NCBI GenBank assembly: GCA_041687475.1 | Contig: JAWLBW010000199.1 | Coordinates: forward strand, 1 to 8,702 | Direction: 5' to 3' | Source of the DNA: JAWLBW01 sp041687475 | Lineage (GTDB): Bacteria > J088 > JAWLBW01 | Length of the DNA: 8,702 bases | Shown: piece after piece, positions 1 through 6,185 of the stretch | Position numbering within the stretch: the stretch's first letter is position 1 | Layout: every line of letters starts with the position of its first letter | The notes under the pieces: model-generated | What the model saw: only the letters and a program-made list of their open reading frames with translations | Told to the model about the DNA's origin: nothing | Databases searched by the model: none | Position numbers and translations under genes: made by a program

Positions 1-965
1 GCCAGGCAATGCTTACGACCGACGTGAACGTCGTGGGCGCGGTAGTGCGCGGCGTCGACACCGAAACTCTTGGCGACGTGACCGATCTGCGTCGCTATAT
101 GACCGAGGGCTCGCTCGATAATCTCGACAACCCACCCGCGAACATCGCGGGGGCGGCCACCAGTCCGGTGACCCTGCCCGGGGTGGTCATCGGCAAGGAG
201 CTGTCGAAGAACATCGGCGCCTTCTACGGCGACATCATGACGGTGGTGTCGCCCACGGGCACGATCACGCCCACGGGCATGGCGCCGAAGCTCAAGCGGT
301 TCCGGGTCGTCGGCATTTTCAGCTCGGGCATGTACGAGTACGATTCGTCCATGGCGTACATTTCGCTGGGCGAGGCGCAGCGTTTCTTCAACCTCGACGA
401 CAGGGTTACCGGCCTTGAACTGCGGGTCAAGGACATCGACGATGCGGGAATCGTGGCCTCGCGGGTGCGTGAGTCGCTGGGCTATCCGTTCTACACGCGC
501 GACTGGATGGACCTGAACCGCAATCTCTTTTCGGCCCTGAAGCTCGAGCGCGTCGTCATGAGCATCATTCTCGTGCTCATCATTCTGGTGGCGGCCTTCA
601 ACATCATTTCGACCCTGGTCATGGTGGTGATGGAGAAAAACAAGGACATCGCCATTCTCAAGAGCATGGGGGCTTCGTCGCGGCACATTCTGCGCATCTT
701 CATGCTCGACGGCGTCATCATCGGCATGGTGGGCACCACGCTCGGGCTCATTGCCGGTTACGGCCTGTGTTTCCTGCTCGAGCGATACCAGTTCATCGAG
801 TTGCCGCCCGACGTGTACTATATGACCACGTTGCCGGTGCGCACCTCTGCCGTCGATTTCTTCCTGGTTGCGGGGGCGGCACTCGTAATTTCCGCGCTTG
901 CGACCTTGTATCCCGCCTGGCGGGCAAGTAAGCTGAATCCCGTAGAAGCATTACGTTTTGAATAG
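1..965 (+). CDS. LolC/LolE-family lipoprotein-releasing ABC transporter permease (5' end missing)
   Basis: This is the C-terminal ~320 residues of an inner-membrane permease of the LolCDE type, which extracts mature lipoproteins from the inner membrane for transfer to the periplasmic carrier. The frame is open from base 3, so the true start lies upstream. Family members are about 400-415 residues, so roughly 90 N-terminal residues with the first membrane helix are missing. What remains is a periplasmic MacB-like domain (to about base 540), then three hydrophobic segments near bases 551-633, 697-780 and 855-915. After the first of these comes the cytoplasmic coupling segment with KDIAILKSMGAS, which in this family contacts the LolD ATPase. 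The protein ends YPAWRASKLNPVEALRFE, the classic LolC/E tail. No lolD follows; instead two lipoprotein genes do. LolC, LolE and single-permease LolF types cannot be told apart here. MacB-type permeases are the other option, but they carry a different tail. Confidence 0.9.
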   Translation, partial: QAMLTTDVNVVGAVVRGVDTETLGDVTDLRRYMTEGSLDNLDNPPANIAGAATSPVTLPGVVIGKELSKNIGAFYGDIMTVVSPTGTITPTGMAPKLKRFRVVGIFSSGMYEYDSSMAYISLGEAQRFFNLDDRVTGLELRVKDIDDAGIVASRVRESLGYPFYTRDWMDLNRNLFSALKLERVVMSIILVLIILVAAFNIISTLVMVVMEKNKDIAILKSMGASSRHILRIFMLDGVIIGMVGTTLGLIAGYGLCFLLERYQFIELPPDVYYMTTLPVRTSAVDFFLVAGAALVISALATLYPAWRASKLNPVEALRFE

Positions 966-975
966 GGTAGTGTCA

Positions 976-1356
976 ATGGCCAAGCGTTTTGTCTTTCTCC
1001 TGATTCTTGTTTTCGCCGCCGTTGCCTGCGAGCCGCAGGCCGGCATGCAGGGCGAACGGCGTTACGAAACCCGCGATTATGTCGACGCCCTGCGCGGCAA
1101 AGGCATCACGCAGATTCGTCTCGACAAAAACCGCAAGCTGTCCGATCGGTTCAAGGCCGAGGTTTCCGAAGTTTACATCGGCAATCTGCAGCTCATTGTG
1201 GTCAATGCGCCGCCCGGCAAGGAAACGGGCATGTATGCCCAATATTTCAAGGCCAACGAGGCGCGTGGCGACCATTTCCGCCACAAGGGAAATCTGCTTC
1301 TGGTGGCGCCCGCCTCTGCACAGCCGGAAGTGATCGATGCCTTTGAAGGGCTGTAG
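976..1356 (+). CDS. small predicted lipoprotein, function unknown (126 aa)
   Basis: I do not recognise the family. The ATG at 976 is preferred over the in-frame TTG at 958 and GTG at 970. From 976 the protein begins with a short basic stretch and a hydrophobic run and reaches Cys18 in the context AAVAC, a plausible lipobox (weak at -3, which is Ala). A purine-rich AGGG (about 964-967) lies upstream. Residue +2 after the cysteine is Glu, not Asp, so outer-membrane sorting is likely if Lol rules hold. The mature part is about 108 residues, mixed alpha/beta in look, with a hydrophobic IGNLQLIVVNAP strand and a second GNLLLVAPA strand near the end. There is no catalytic motif I can name. The gene starts 10 nt after the permease stop and its own end overlaps the next lipoprotein gene by 20 nt, so the three are probably co-transcribed. 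Confidence 0.75.
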   Translation: MAKRFVFLLILVFAAVACEPQAGMQGERRYETRDYVDALRGKGITQIRLDKNRKLSDRFKAEVSEVYIGNLQLIVVNAPPGKETGMYAQYFKANEARGDHFRHKGNLLLVAPASAQPEVIDAFEGL

Positions 1357-2002
1357 GCTCATCGCCTCGCTTCTTGTCCTGTTCACGGGCGTCGGCTGCG
1401 TCTCCGTCTTCAACGAAAAGCCTCCGGTTTCAGGCGTAGACATTGCCCGCGAGCGGTTTCGCAAGTCGCCGGTGTATGTAACCTACAGCGAGACCTTCAT
1501 TCACGGCGAAGACGGCGTGCAGGGGGCCGACGTGCACAACCTGATGCGCCAGGTGGGCGACATGGTGAACCGGGCGTTTCTCGAGCGTCTGCGCCGCAAG
1601 GGCGTCGGTCTCGAGCTCTTCGATCTGCGGGTGCCCCCCGAAGAGGGGTTTGCCTTGCCCATGACCCTGCCGGCATCGCCGTTGTTGTCGGGCGGGGGTA
1701 CGCGCGTCGCCATGTGGGTCGACGAAGATGCGACGGCCATGTACGGTGGCTGGCGCCTCGGGGCACGTCACGATGCCGCTTTTCATGTGTTCAACGACAC
1801 GGTCGAGCTTCAGCTGGTCAGCGTGGTCACGGTTGTCGATCAGGTGGGGCATGCGGTCTGGCAGGCATCGGCCCGAAGCCGAAAGCAATTCGACAATTGG
1901 GCCTCGGGCGAACATCTTGCGGCGTTGACGGCTCGATTCGTCATGAACGCCGCCGGCCGCAATGCCGACGCAATACTCGGCCACGCCGTCAGTACCCGAT
2001 AA
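1337..2002 (+). CDS. predicted lipoprotein, function unknown (221 aa)
   Basis: I do not recognise the family. The ATG at 1337 sits inside the end of the upstream gene (20-nt overlap, different frame) and has GGAAG at 1325-1329, seven bases ahead, so translation is probably coupled. The N-terminus is basic and then hydrophobic, reaching Cys21 in TGVGC, an acceptable but imperfect lipobox. The mature domain of about 200 residues contains a glycine-rich segment near residue 115, followed by alternating hydrophobic strands (HVFNDTVELQLVSVVTVVD) that look like an antiparallel sheet, and a C-terminal helix rich in Ala. The general plan recalls small outer-membrane lipoproteins of the DUF4136 or transport-auxiliary kind, but I see no diagnostic motif and do not assign one. 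Its place behind a Lol permease fits an envelope role. It could be a substrate of that pathway, as any lipoprotein would be; this is inference. Confidence 0.8.
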   Translation: MPLKGCRLIASLLVLFTGVGCVSVFNEKPPVSGVDIARERFRKSPVYVTYSETFIHGEDGVQGADVHNLMRQVGDMVNRAFLERLRRKGVGLELFDLRVPPEEGFALPMTLPASPLLSGGGTRVAMWVDEDATAMYGGWRLGARHDAAFHVFNDTVELQLVSVVTVVDQVGHAVWQASARSRKQFDNWASGEHLAALTARFVMNAAGRNADAILGHAVSTR

Positions 2003-2078
2003 ATCACGATTTCTGCGCAAGAGTCTGCCGCGCGCGTGAATACGCGTCGTGGCGATGGACTCGCATCGGCGGAGAGGC

Positions 2079-3131
2079 ATGAACGACATTCTGGAAACAC
2101 ACATTCTCGGAAACGACGTGTCGACCTGGCTGACGGCCGCCGGCATCTTTCTGGCCGTGGTCGTGGTCGTCAAACTTTTCATGCGCGTCTTTCTCGGTCA
2201 AATGGCGCGTCTGGCCCGACGCACCGATACGTCGGTAGACGACTACGTCGTCGCCAATTTCGGAAAAAGCGTGAGCCCCATTCTCTATCTCGCGGGGCTC
2301 TGGTTCGCCCTGAACGGCCTGAGCATGGCGCCGCGCTGGCACCGCATCGTTACGGGCGGCCTGACCATACTGGCTACTTTCTTCGTCGTGCGCTTCCTTG
2401 CCCGGCTCGTCACCCATGCCCTGCGCGAACGCTGGATGAAGCAAGGCGATACCGAGGCCCGCACGAAGGGGCTTGCCGGTCTCATCGCCATCATCAATGC
2501 CGGTATCTGGGTGCTGGGCCTGGTGTTCGTCATCGATAACCTGGGATTCCAGGTGTCGGCTCTGGTCGCCGGCCTCGGCATCGGGGGCATTGCGGTTGCG
2601 CTTGCCGCGCAGACCATTCTCGGCGATCTGTTCAGCTATGTTTCCATATTCTTCGACCGTCCGTTTGAAATCGGCGATTTCATTCAGGTCGACGATGTGC
2701 TGGGCGAGGTCGAGTACATCGGTCTTAAAACCACCCGGTTGCGCAGCCTCGGGGGCGAACAGATCGTCATTGCGAACAGCGATCTCACCAACTCGCGGGT
2801 ACGCAATTACAAGCGCATGGCCCAGCGGCGAATCGTTTTCCGGATCGGGGTCGTTTATGAAACCGACTACGAACAACTGCAGGAAATTCCCGGTATTCTG
2901 CGAGAAATCATAAACGCCGTCGACAAAACCCGCTTTGATCGGGCACATTTTGCCTCATACGGCGATTTCAGCCTTAACTTTGAAGTTGTTTACTATGTGT
3001 TGAGCAGCGATTACACCGAGTACATGAACATTCAGCAGGCCATTAACCTGGCCCTTTTCGCAGAGTTCGAGAAGCGCGGCCTGGCCTTTGCCTACCCCAC
3101 GCAGAAGGTGTACGTCGACCGCGAAGCGTGA
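2079..3131 (+). CDS. MscS-family mechanosensitive ion channel (350 aa)
   Basis: Small-conductance mechanosensitive channels open under membrane tension and release solutes on hypo-osmotic shock. Several hydrophobic helices fill the first ~180 residues (for example 17-31, about 66-84, 95-115 and 133-155). The pore helix then reads AGLGIGGIAVALAAQTILGD, with the Gly/Ala pattern of MscS TM3. It is followed by the beta-domain signature FDRPFEIGDFIQV, then GLKTTRLRSLGGEQIVIANSDL and a soluble alpha/beta C-terminal domain ending AYPTQKVYVD. About 350 residues is slightly longer than E. coli MscS (286) because of one or two extra N-terminal helices. The ATG at 2079 is chosen over GTG 2049 and ATG 2055 because a GGAG (2071-2074) lies just upstream and the shorter N-terminus looks natural. 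The gene follows the lipoprotein gene by 76 nt and may be read from the same transcript. The family call is firm; gating properties and ion preference are not readable. Confidence 0.95.
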   Translation: MNDILETHILGNDVSTWLTAAGIFLAVVVVVKLFMRVFLGQMARLARRTDTSVDDYVVANFGKSVSPILYLAGLWFALNGLSMAPRWHRIVTGGLTILATFFVVRFLARLVTHALRERWMKQGDTEARTKGLAGLIAIINAGIWVLGLVFVIDNLGFQVSALVAGLGIGGIAVALAAQTILGDLFSYVSIFFDRPFEIGDFIQVDDVLGEVEYIGLKTTRLRSLGGEQIVIANSDLTNSRVRNYKRMAQRRIVFRIGVVYETDYEQLQEIPGILREIINAVDKTRFDRAHFASYGDFSLNFEVVYYVLSSDYTEYMNIQQAINLALFAEFEKRGLAFAYPTQKVYVDREA

Positions 3132-3142
3132 GCGTACGCTTC
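3123..3142 (+). terminator. hairpin at the end of the MscS-family gene
   Basis: The inverted repeat gaagcgt ... acgcttc (7-bp perfect stem, 6-nt loop) overlaps the stop codon. What follows is only moderately T-rich, with no real U-tract, so it is a weak intrinsic terminator at best. It may instead protect the 3' end or act with Rho. Confidence 0.35.
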
Positions 3143-3245
3143 AGGTTCGTTCCCTTGTGGCCGGGCGAACCGTTCAGATATCGGTCGCTTCGCGGTAATG
3201 TTACGTTTATCTCGGTTAAACCTTTCTTTGTGTCGCTATTGTGTA

Positions 3246-3251
3246 TATAAT
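3246..3251 (+). promoter_or_regulatory. putative -10 box in an AT-rich patch
   Basis: A perfect TATAAT lies in a markedly AT-rich stretch (about 3197-3285) that contrasts with the GC-rich surroundings. No convincing -35 is found at 16-18 bp (the best is tttctt at 3223-3228), so recognition may rely on AT-rich upstream sequence or an activator. Transcription would start near 3258 and give a leader of about 50 nt. It would drive the basic protein at 3309 and perhaps the oxygenase-like gene behind it. Confidence 0.5.
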
Positions 3252-3308
3252 AAAAATCATACTTTCCATTTCTTAACATCTTCGGCGACGCACGGAAAGG
3301 CTTCGGAC

Positions 3309-3692
3309 ATGAACGCGAAAGGTACAGGGAGAAGGGGTCGGCCCCCGCTCGGCCAGGAAAGCAAGCTTCAGGCCGTTCTGAATTACATGCAGAATCCGCC
3401 CAAGGGATGGGATGAGCTCAGTTCCCGCGAGCGGAAAGAGAAGGTCAGCAAGGCGCTCGGCATTAATCTTCCTTACCTGCAACAGCTCATTACGAAAAAC
3501 GAAGAGCTCAAGGATTTCTTCGGCATCATTCGCCGCCGCCGGCGCGTGACCCCCAAGATGAATTACGCCGATCTGCTTCGCGCCGTGCGAGGCCTTGAAC
3601 TGTCGGACCTTATCAACCTGCACAAGGATGTAAGGGGCGAAATCAAGAAACGCATCGACGACGCCAAGGCCGAGGTCAGCGCGAGCCTGTGA
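3309..3692 (+). CDS. small basic putative DNA-binding protein, AT-hook-like tip plus possible HTH (127 aa)
   Basis: I do not recognise a named family. Residues 7-15 read GRRGRPPLG, which contains the RGRP core of AT-hook motifs that bind the minor groove of AT-rich DNA. Residues about 40-68 (ERKEKVSKALGINLPYLQQL and on) look like a helix-turn-helix: a basic helix, the Leu-Gly-Ile turn, then a second helix. A pentaarginine block (75-79) follows, then a charged C-terminal helical region (about 86-123). The ATG at 3309 is chosen because GGAAAGG (3294-3300) lies 8 nt upstream. The longer open frame back to 3198 would code through the promoter-like AT-rich DNA. DNA binding is inferred from motifs and charge; RNA binding is also possible. 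It stands first in a probable two-gene unit with the oxygenase-like gene starting 35 nt later. The AT-rich DNA in front of it would be a natural site for self-regulation. Confidence 0.75.
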   Translation: MNAKGTGRRGRPPLGQESKLQAVLNYMQNPPKGWDELSSRERKEKVSKALGINLPYLQQLITKNEELKDFFGIIRRRRRVTPKMNYADLLRAVRGLELSDLINLHKDVRGEIKKRIDDAKAEVSASL

Positions 3693-3708
3693 CCGCACTT
3701 TCGTGCGG
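3693..3708 (+). terminator. short hairpin between the basic protein and oxygenase-like genes
   Basis: ccgcac-tttc-gtgcgg is a perfect 6-bp stem with a stable-looking 4-nt loop, beginning on the base after the upstream stop codon. There is no U-tract. It might attenuate the downstream gene or stabilise the upstream message; true termination is doubtful. Confidence 0.4.
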
Positions 3709-3727
3709 CGGTGCATGGCAGAGGCCC

Positions 3728-4876
3728 ATGACGACGGAAAGAGAAGAGAGTTTGCGTGCGTTCGGCGCCCACGTGCGCAAGGTGGCGCGTATGCGCCGTG
3801 CCCTGTGGGCCGACGCCGGCCTTTCTTCAGGGGGCCTTACCCGTGAGTTGTTCGTTTCTCTGCTCGAGCGCGGCGTTCCCGCGCACGCGGCCGCCCATGG
3901 CGCACAGCACGAAAAGCTGACGCCCGCTGCCTTGAAGACCCGCCTGTTCAAAGGCGAGACGGTCTTTCTGGTGCAGCCCCACGAATACATGCCCGTACTG
4001 CGTCGCTGTCTGTGGCGGGTGGCCGATGCCGCCGGGTTTACCGGTCGGCCGCTGCATTCCTATCTTTTCTGTGTGTGGAAGCCCGGTACGCCGGCCATGC
4101 CCATGCACGATGACGGCGACACCGATCTCGTCTGGTGGCAGATAGACGGCGAGCGCTTCGTGCGTTTCGGCAGCGGCCGGGGCGAGGCGGTGCCGGTCGA
4201 AGCCGCAGACGGAGTCAACAAGGGTTGGTTCGAGGGGCCGTTGCCCGCCGGTTCGCTGCTCTACCTACCACCGCACATGCAACATCAGGTGCAATGCCGC
4301 AAGCCCTCGCTTGCCCTGTCGGCCTATTGGGATCCGGTACCGGCTTCGGAAGCCGCCGCCGACTTCCTGGGGTGGAAGGGGGGCGATGGCGGGGGGCGCA
4401 ACCCCGGCAGGCGGGGGATTGCCCAGGTGTTACGCAGCGCCGCCGAAGAAGCCGATGAGCCGGTGTTCCGGCAATGGGCTGCGCTGCGCCGGAGTGATGA
4501 CGGGGCCCGCGATTATGTCTCGGCAGACGCCGAAGGCGAAGGCTGGACGGCCCGCAGGGCCGTGGTTGCCTGGCGTGAGGGCGCCGAGGCGTGGCTGGCC
4601 GCTGGAGGCGAGTGCCTGCTGAGTTTTCCCCGTGAGGCCTTGCCCGTACTCGAGGCCTTTGGCGGCTACGCCACGTTGAGCGACGACGAGCTCGATACGC
4701 TGGGAAGGCGCCTGGGGCACAATCGACTGACCAGGTTGCTCGAGATTCTCGCTTCCGAAGGGGTCATCGCGAGAGGAATCCTGCCGCTGGTGGCCAAATT
4801 CGAGGTCGAGGGGTTGAGCGGTTGGAACTACGCCGCCACTGAAGGCGGGTTGCCCGTGCACAAGCCGGCGCGGTAG
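3728..4876 (+). CDS. JmjC/cupin-like putative Fe(II)/2-oxoglutarate oxygenase (382 aa)
   Basis: The protein resembles the bacterial Cupin_4/JmjC group that includes ribosomal-protein hydroxylases (YcfD/RoxA type, also about 370-390 residues). The metal site is visible: H127-D-D129 in PMHDDGD gives the HxD pair, and H186 in LYLPPHMQHQV, after the typical acid/Gly-Ser-Leu-Leu-Tyr-Leu-Pro-Pro strand, gives the distal histidine. Between them lies WWQIDGERFVRFG, matching the family's Q-x-x-G-x-(K/R) strand. The last ~60 residues (LSDDELDTLGRRLGHNRLTRLLEILASEGVI) look like a winged-helix module, which ribosomal oxygenases also carry at this end. ATG 3728 (AGAGG at 3720-3724, rather close) is preferred to the GTG at 3689, which overlaps the upstream stop and would encode the hairpin. 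The N-terminal 100 residues match nothing I know. The substrate is unknown; the adjacent basic protein is one candidate by position only. A catalytically altered cupin cannot be ruled out. Confidence 0.6.
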   Translation: MTTEREESLRAFGAHVRKVARMRRALWADAGLSSGGLTRELFVSLLERGVPAHAAAHGAQHEKLTPAALKTRLFKGETVFLVQPHEYMPVLRRCLWRVADAAGFTGRPLHSYLFCVWKPGTPAMPMHDDGDTDLVWWQIDGERFVRFGSGRGEAVPVEAADGVNKGWFEGPLPAGSLLYLPPHMQHQVQCRKPSLALSAYWDPVPASEAAADFLGWKGGDGGGRNPGRRGIAQVLRSAAEEADEPVFRQWAALRRSDDGARDYVSADAEGEGWTARRAVVAWREGAEAWLAAGGECLLSFPREALPVLEAFGGYATLSDDELDTLGRRLGHNRLTRLLEILASEGVIARGILPLVAKFEVEGLSGWNYAATEGGLPVHKPAR

Positions 4877-4910
4877 CGCTAACCGGCTCGCCGATCCGTG
4901 GAAAGCGGTA

Positions 4911-5336
4911 TTACGCGGTAGCCCCCCGCCGTCTGTCCCGGGCGCTTGCTTCGAGCAGGGGCATGCGTACGATGACCCGCCAGTGCGTGCACTCGGCCAC
5001 GAGCCCGCCTTCGTCCCACGCGTCGATTTCAATGAGAAACTTGCGGGTCTCGATGGCCTTGACCACGGCGCGCACCCTGACTTCGGCCCCCACCGGCACC
5101 GGCGCCTCGTGGTGCAGGTCGAAGCTGAGTCCGACGCTCGATTCGCCGTCCTGCAGGCAGGGTTGCACGACATCGCCCGCCACCCGCTCCATGAAGGACA
5201 GCAGGTGTACGGTCGAAAGCACCCGGGGGTAGTGTTGCGTCGAGCGCACGGCCTCGCCCAACGCCGCGGCCGTGTAGGCCGAAACCACGTGAAAGGTGCA
5301 TTCGCGACTATCGCCCGGATGTACGGACTCCTTCAT
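4911..5336 (-). CDS. FlK-like hot-dog acyl-CoA thioesterase (141 aa)
   Basis: This is a small single-domain hot-dog protein of the fluoroacetyl-CoA thioesterase (FlK) superfamily, which hydrolyses short acyl-CoA thioesters in the cytoplasm. With ATG at 5336 as residue 1, the three FlK catalytic residues fall at the same numbers known for FlK from memory: Thr42 (VLST), Glu50 (FMER) and His76 (DLHHEAP); Gly69 also matches. The gate residue Phe36 of FlK is Tyr36 here. The domain then continues PVPVGAEVRVRAVV and ends with AECTHWRVIVR, the usual last strand. The ATG at 5336 has GAGG six bases upstream on the minus strand; a GTG at 5357 would add seven residues without a ribosome site. The gene is convergent with the oxygenase-like gene (34-bp gap) and divergent from the zinc-ribbon gene. 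The real substrate is probably an ordinary short or branched acyl-CoA; fluoroacetate resistance cannot be claimed from this. Confidence 0.85.
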   Translation of the reverse strand: MKESVHPGDSRECTFHVVSAYTAAALGEAVRSTQHYPRVLSTVHLLSFMERVAGDVVQPCLQDGESSVGLSFDLHHEAPVPVGAEVRVRAVVKAIETRKFLIEIDAWDEGGLVAECTHWRVIVRMPLLEASARDRRRGATA

Positions 5337-5346
5337 TTCCCGCCTC

Positions 5347-5357
5347 GTGTGATACAC
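5347..5357. promoter_or_regulatory. small palindrome upstream of the thioesterase start
   Basis: GTGT-gat-ACAC is an 11-bp dyad just upstream of the thioesterase ribosome site. A weak -10-like TAAACT (minus strand, 5364-5359) lies next to it. It could be an operator half-site, but it is short enough to be chance. Confidence 0.2.
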
Positions 5358-5442
5358 AGTTTACTGCGGTCGGGCGCGGCTCGAGTGGGGTCGGGGGCTG
5401 GCTGTGCGGCGGGGGCTTACCCGGTTCCGGCGAGCGGGGTGC

Positions 5443-5451
5443 TGTGATAAT
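5443..5451 (+). promoter_or_regulatory. extended -10 promoter, nearly leaderless, for the zinc-ribbon protein
   Basis: TG-t-GATAAT is an extended -10 element matching TATAAT at 5 of 6 positions (GATAAT). The -35 region is poor, as is usual for extended -10 promoters. Only 8 bases separate it from the GTG start at 5460, so initiation at the normal distance would fall at about 5458 and produce an mRNA with almost no leader. That would fit the absence of a Shine-Dalgarno sequence. Confidence 0.45.
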
Positions 5452-5459
5452 CTGGGCAT

Positions 5460-5972
5460 GTGAGTCGCGCCTGCAAAGTCTGTGAACGTACGCCCGATGA
5501 AATCGAGTTCGGGGTGTTTCCCGAGGTCTGCAATGCGTGTGCCGCCTATGACTGGGGGCACTGGCACATCAAGCGGGTGGTGCAGTGGGGTTTCATCGTC
5601 GGGGTGTTTGTTGCCCTGTACTACGCCACGCAGCCCTCTTCAGGGCGTGAACCGGGCATCGCGCTGCTTGTTTTCTGGCTCATTCTGGGGGGAATCGTCG
5701 GCGCTGCCGCAGCCGATGCCATTGCCAGCGCCATGTTCAATCGCTTTCTCATGAAGGCGCCGGTACCCGGCGAAGAGCGGGTCCGTCGTCAGGAAGCCGA
5801 GAAGTTCTTCTATCTCGGGCTACTTTCGGCCTTTCAGGGGAAGGAACGCTACGCCTTGCGTATGTTGCGACTCGCGCGACGTCACGGGTGGGAGCGTTGG
5901 GAGCGATTAACGAACGACCCAAGCTTTGCGGCCTTCTGCGAGCTTCCGCAGGTGCGCGAAGTCGTTTCTTGA
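5460..5972 (+). CDS. membrane protein with N-terminal CxxC-CxxC zinc-ribbon motif (170 aa)
   Basis: I do not recognise a named family. Residues 5-8 (CKVC) and 24-27 (CNAC) form a CxxC-x15-CxxC set, which very likely binds one zinc ion in a ribbon. Aromatic and His residues follow (YDWGHWH, 30-36). Two hydrophobic helices follow at about 43-57 and 66-92, the second rich in Gly and Ala (GGIVGAAAADAIASAMF). The cytoplasmic C-terminus (105-170) is helical and resembles the tail of tetratricopeptide-type proteins: one repeat-like pair of helices (AEKFFYLGLLSAFQGKERYALRMLRLA), then LTNDPSFAAFCELPQVREVV, echoing the common ending in which 'work unit' residues count down to a predicted Asp-Pro turn. 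The GTG at 5460 is the only good start; ATG at 5458 in another frame meets a stop at once. The zinc ribbon and C-terminal domain would both face the cytoplasm if the two helices form a hairpin. Role unknown; a membrane-tethered adaptor is plausible. Confidence 0.8.
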   Translation: MSRACKVCERTPDEIEFGVFPEVCNACAAYDWGHWHIKRVVQWGFIVGVFVALYYATQPSSGREPGIALLVFWLILGGIVGAAAADAIASAMFNRFLMKAPVPGEERVRRQEAEKFFYLGLLSAFQGKERYALRMLRLARRHGWERWERLTNDPSFAAFCELPQVREVVS

Positions 5973-5974
5973 AG

Positions 5975-6009
5975 AGATCCCAGCTCCCAGATCGCAGATC
6001 GCAAATTGG
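5975..6009. repeat. tandem 7-bp repeat array 1 (about 5 copies)
   Basis: Five consecutive heptamers read agatccc, agctccc, agatcgc, agatcgc, aaattgg. Two are identical and the outer ones are degenerate. The array begins two bases after the upstream stop codon. It resembles the short tandem heptamers known from spacers of cyanobacteria and some other bacteria; function is unknown. Confidence 0.65.
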
Positions 6010-6051
6010 GAACGGGCTTCACGTGACCTCGCTACCCCCGCCTTCCGCCGC

Positions 6052-6086
6052 GTTCCGTGTTCCGCGTTCCGCGTTCCGCGCTCCGC
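6052..6086. repeat. tandem 7-bp repeat array 2 (5 copies)
   Basis: The heptamers are gttccgt, gttccgc, gttccgc, gttccgc, gctccgc. Three are identical and each end copy has one change. The unit sequence is unrelated to array 1, 42 bp upstream, but the period and copy number are the same. Both lie in the same 213-bp non-coding spacer (5973-6185), in which I see no gene or strong promoter. Confidence 0.75.
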
Positions 6087-6185
6087 CTTTCCTTCGCGTT
6101 GTCAAGTCGGCCCACGCCCGGCAGTCGGTCGCTGACCGCGGGTGGCGCGTATCGTGCTCCAATGAAAGCAGGGAGGCCGACTGAA

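Noticed and set aside
2004..2948. 314-codon minus-strand open frame opposite the MscS-family gene
   Set aside because: It is the antisense shadow of a well-identified channel gene, with a His/Asp/Arg-rich translation and no recognisable family.
3198..3308. Longer start for the basic protein
   Set aside because: The added 37 residues come from AT-rich promoter-like DNA and read as non-protein sequence; GGAAAGG supports ATG 3309.
6057..6185. N-terminal extension of the proline-rich protein
   Set aside because: It would translate the heptamer array and lacks a ribosome site; the signal peptide begins at 6186.
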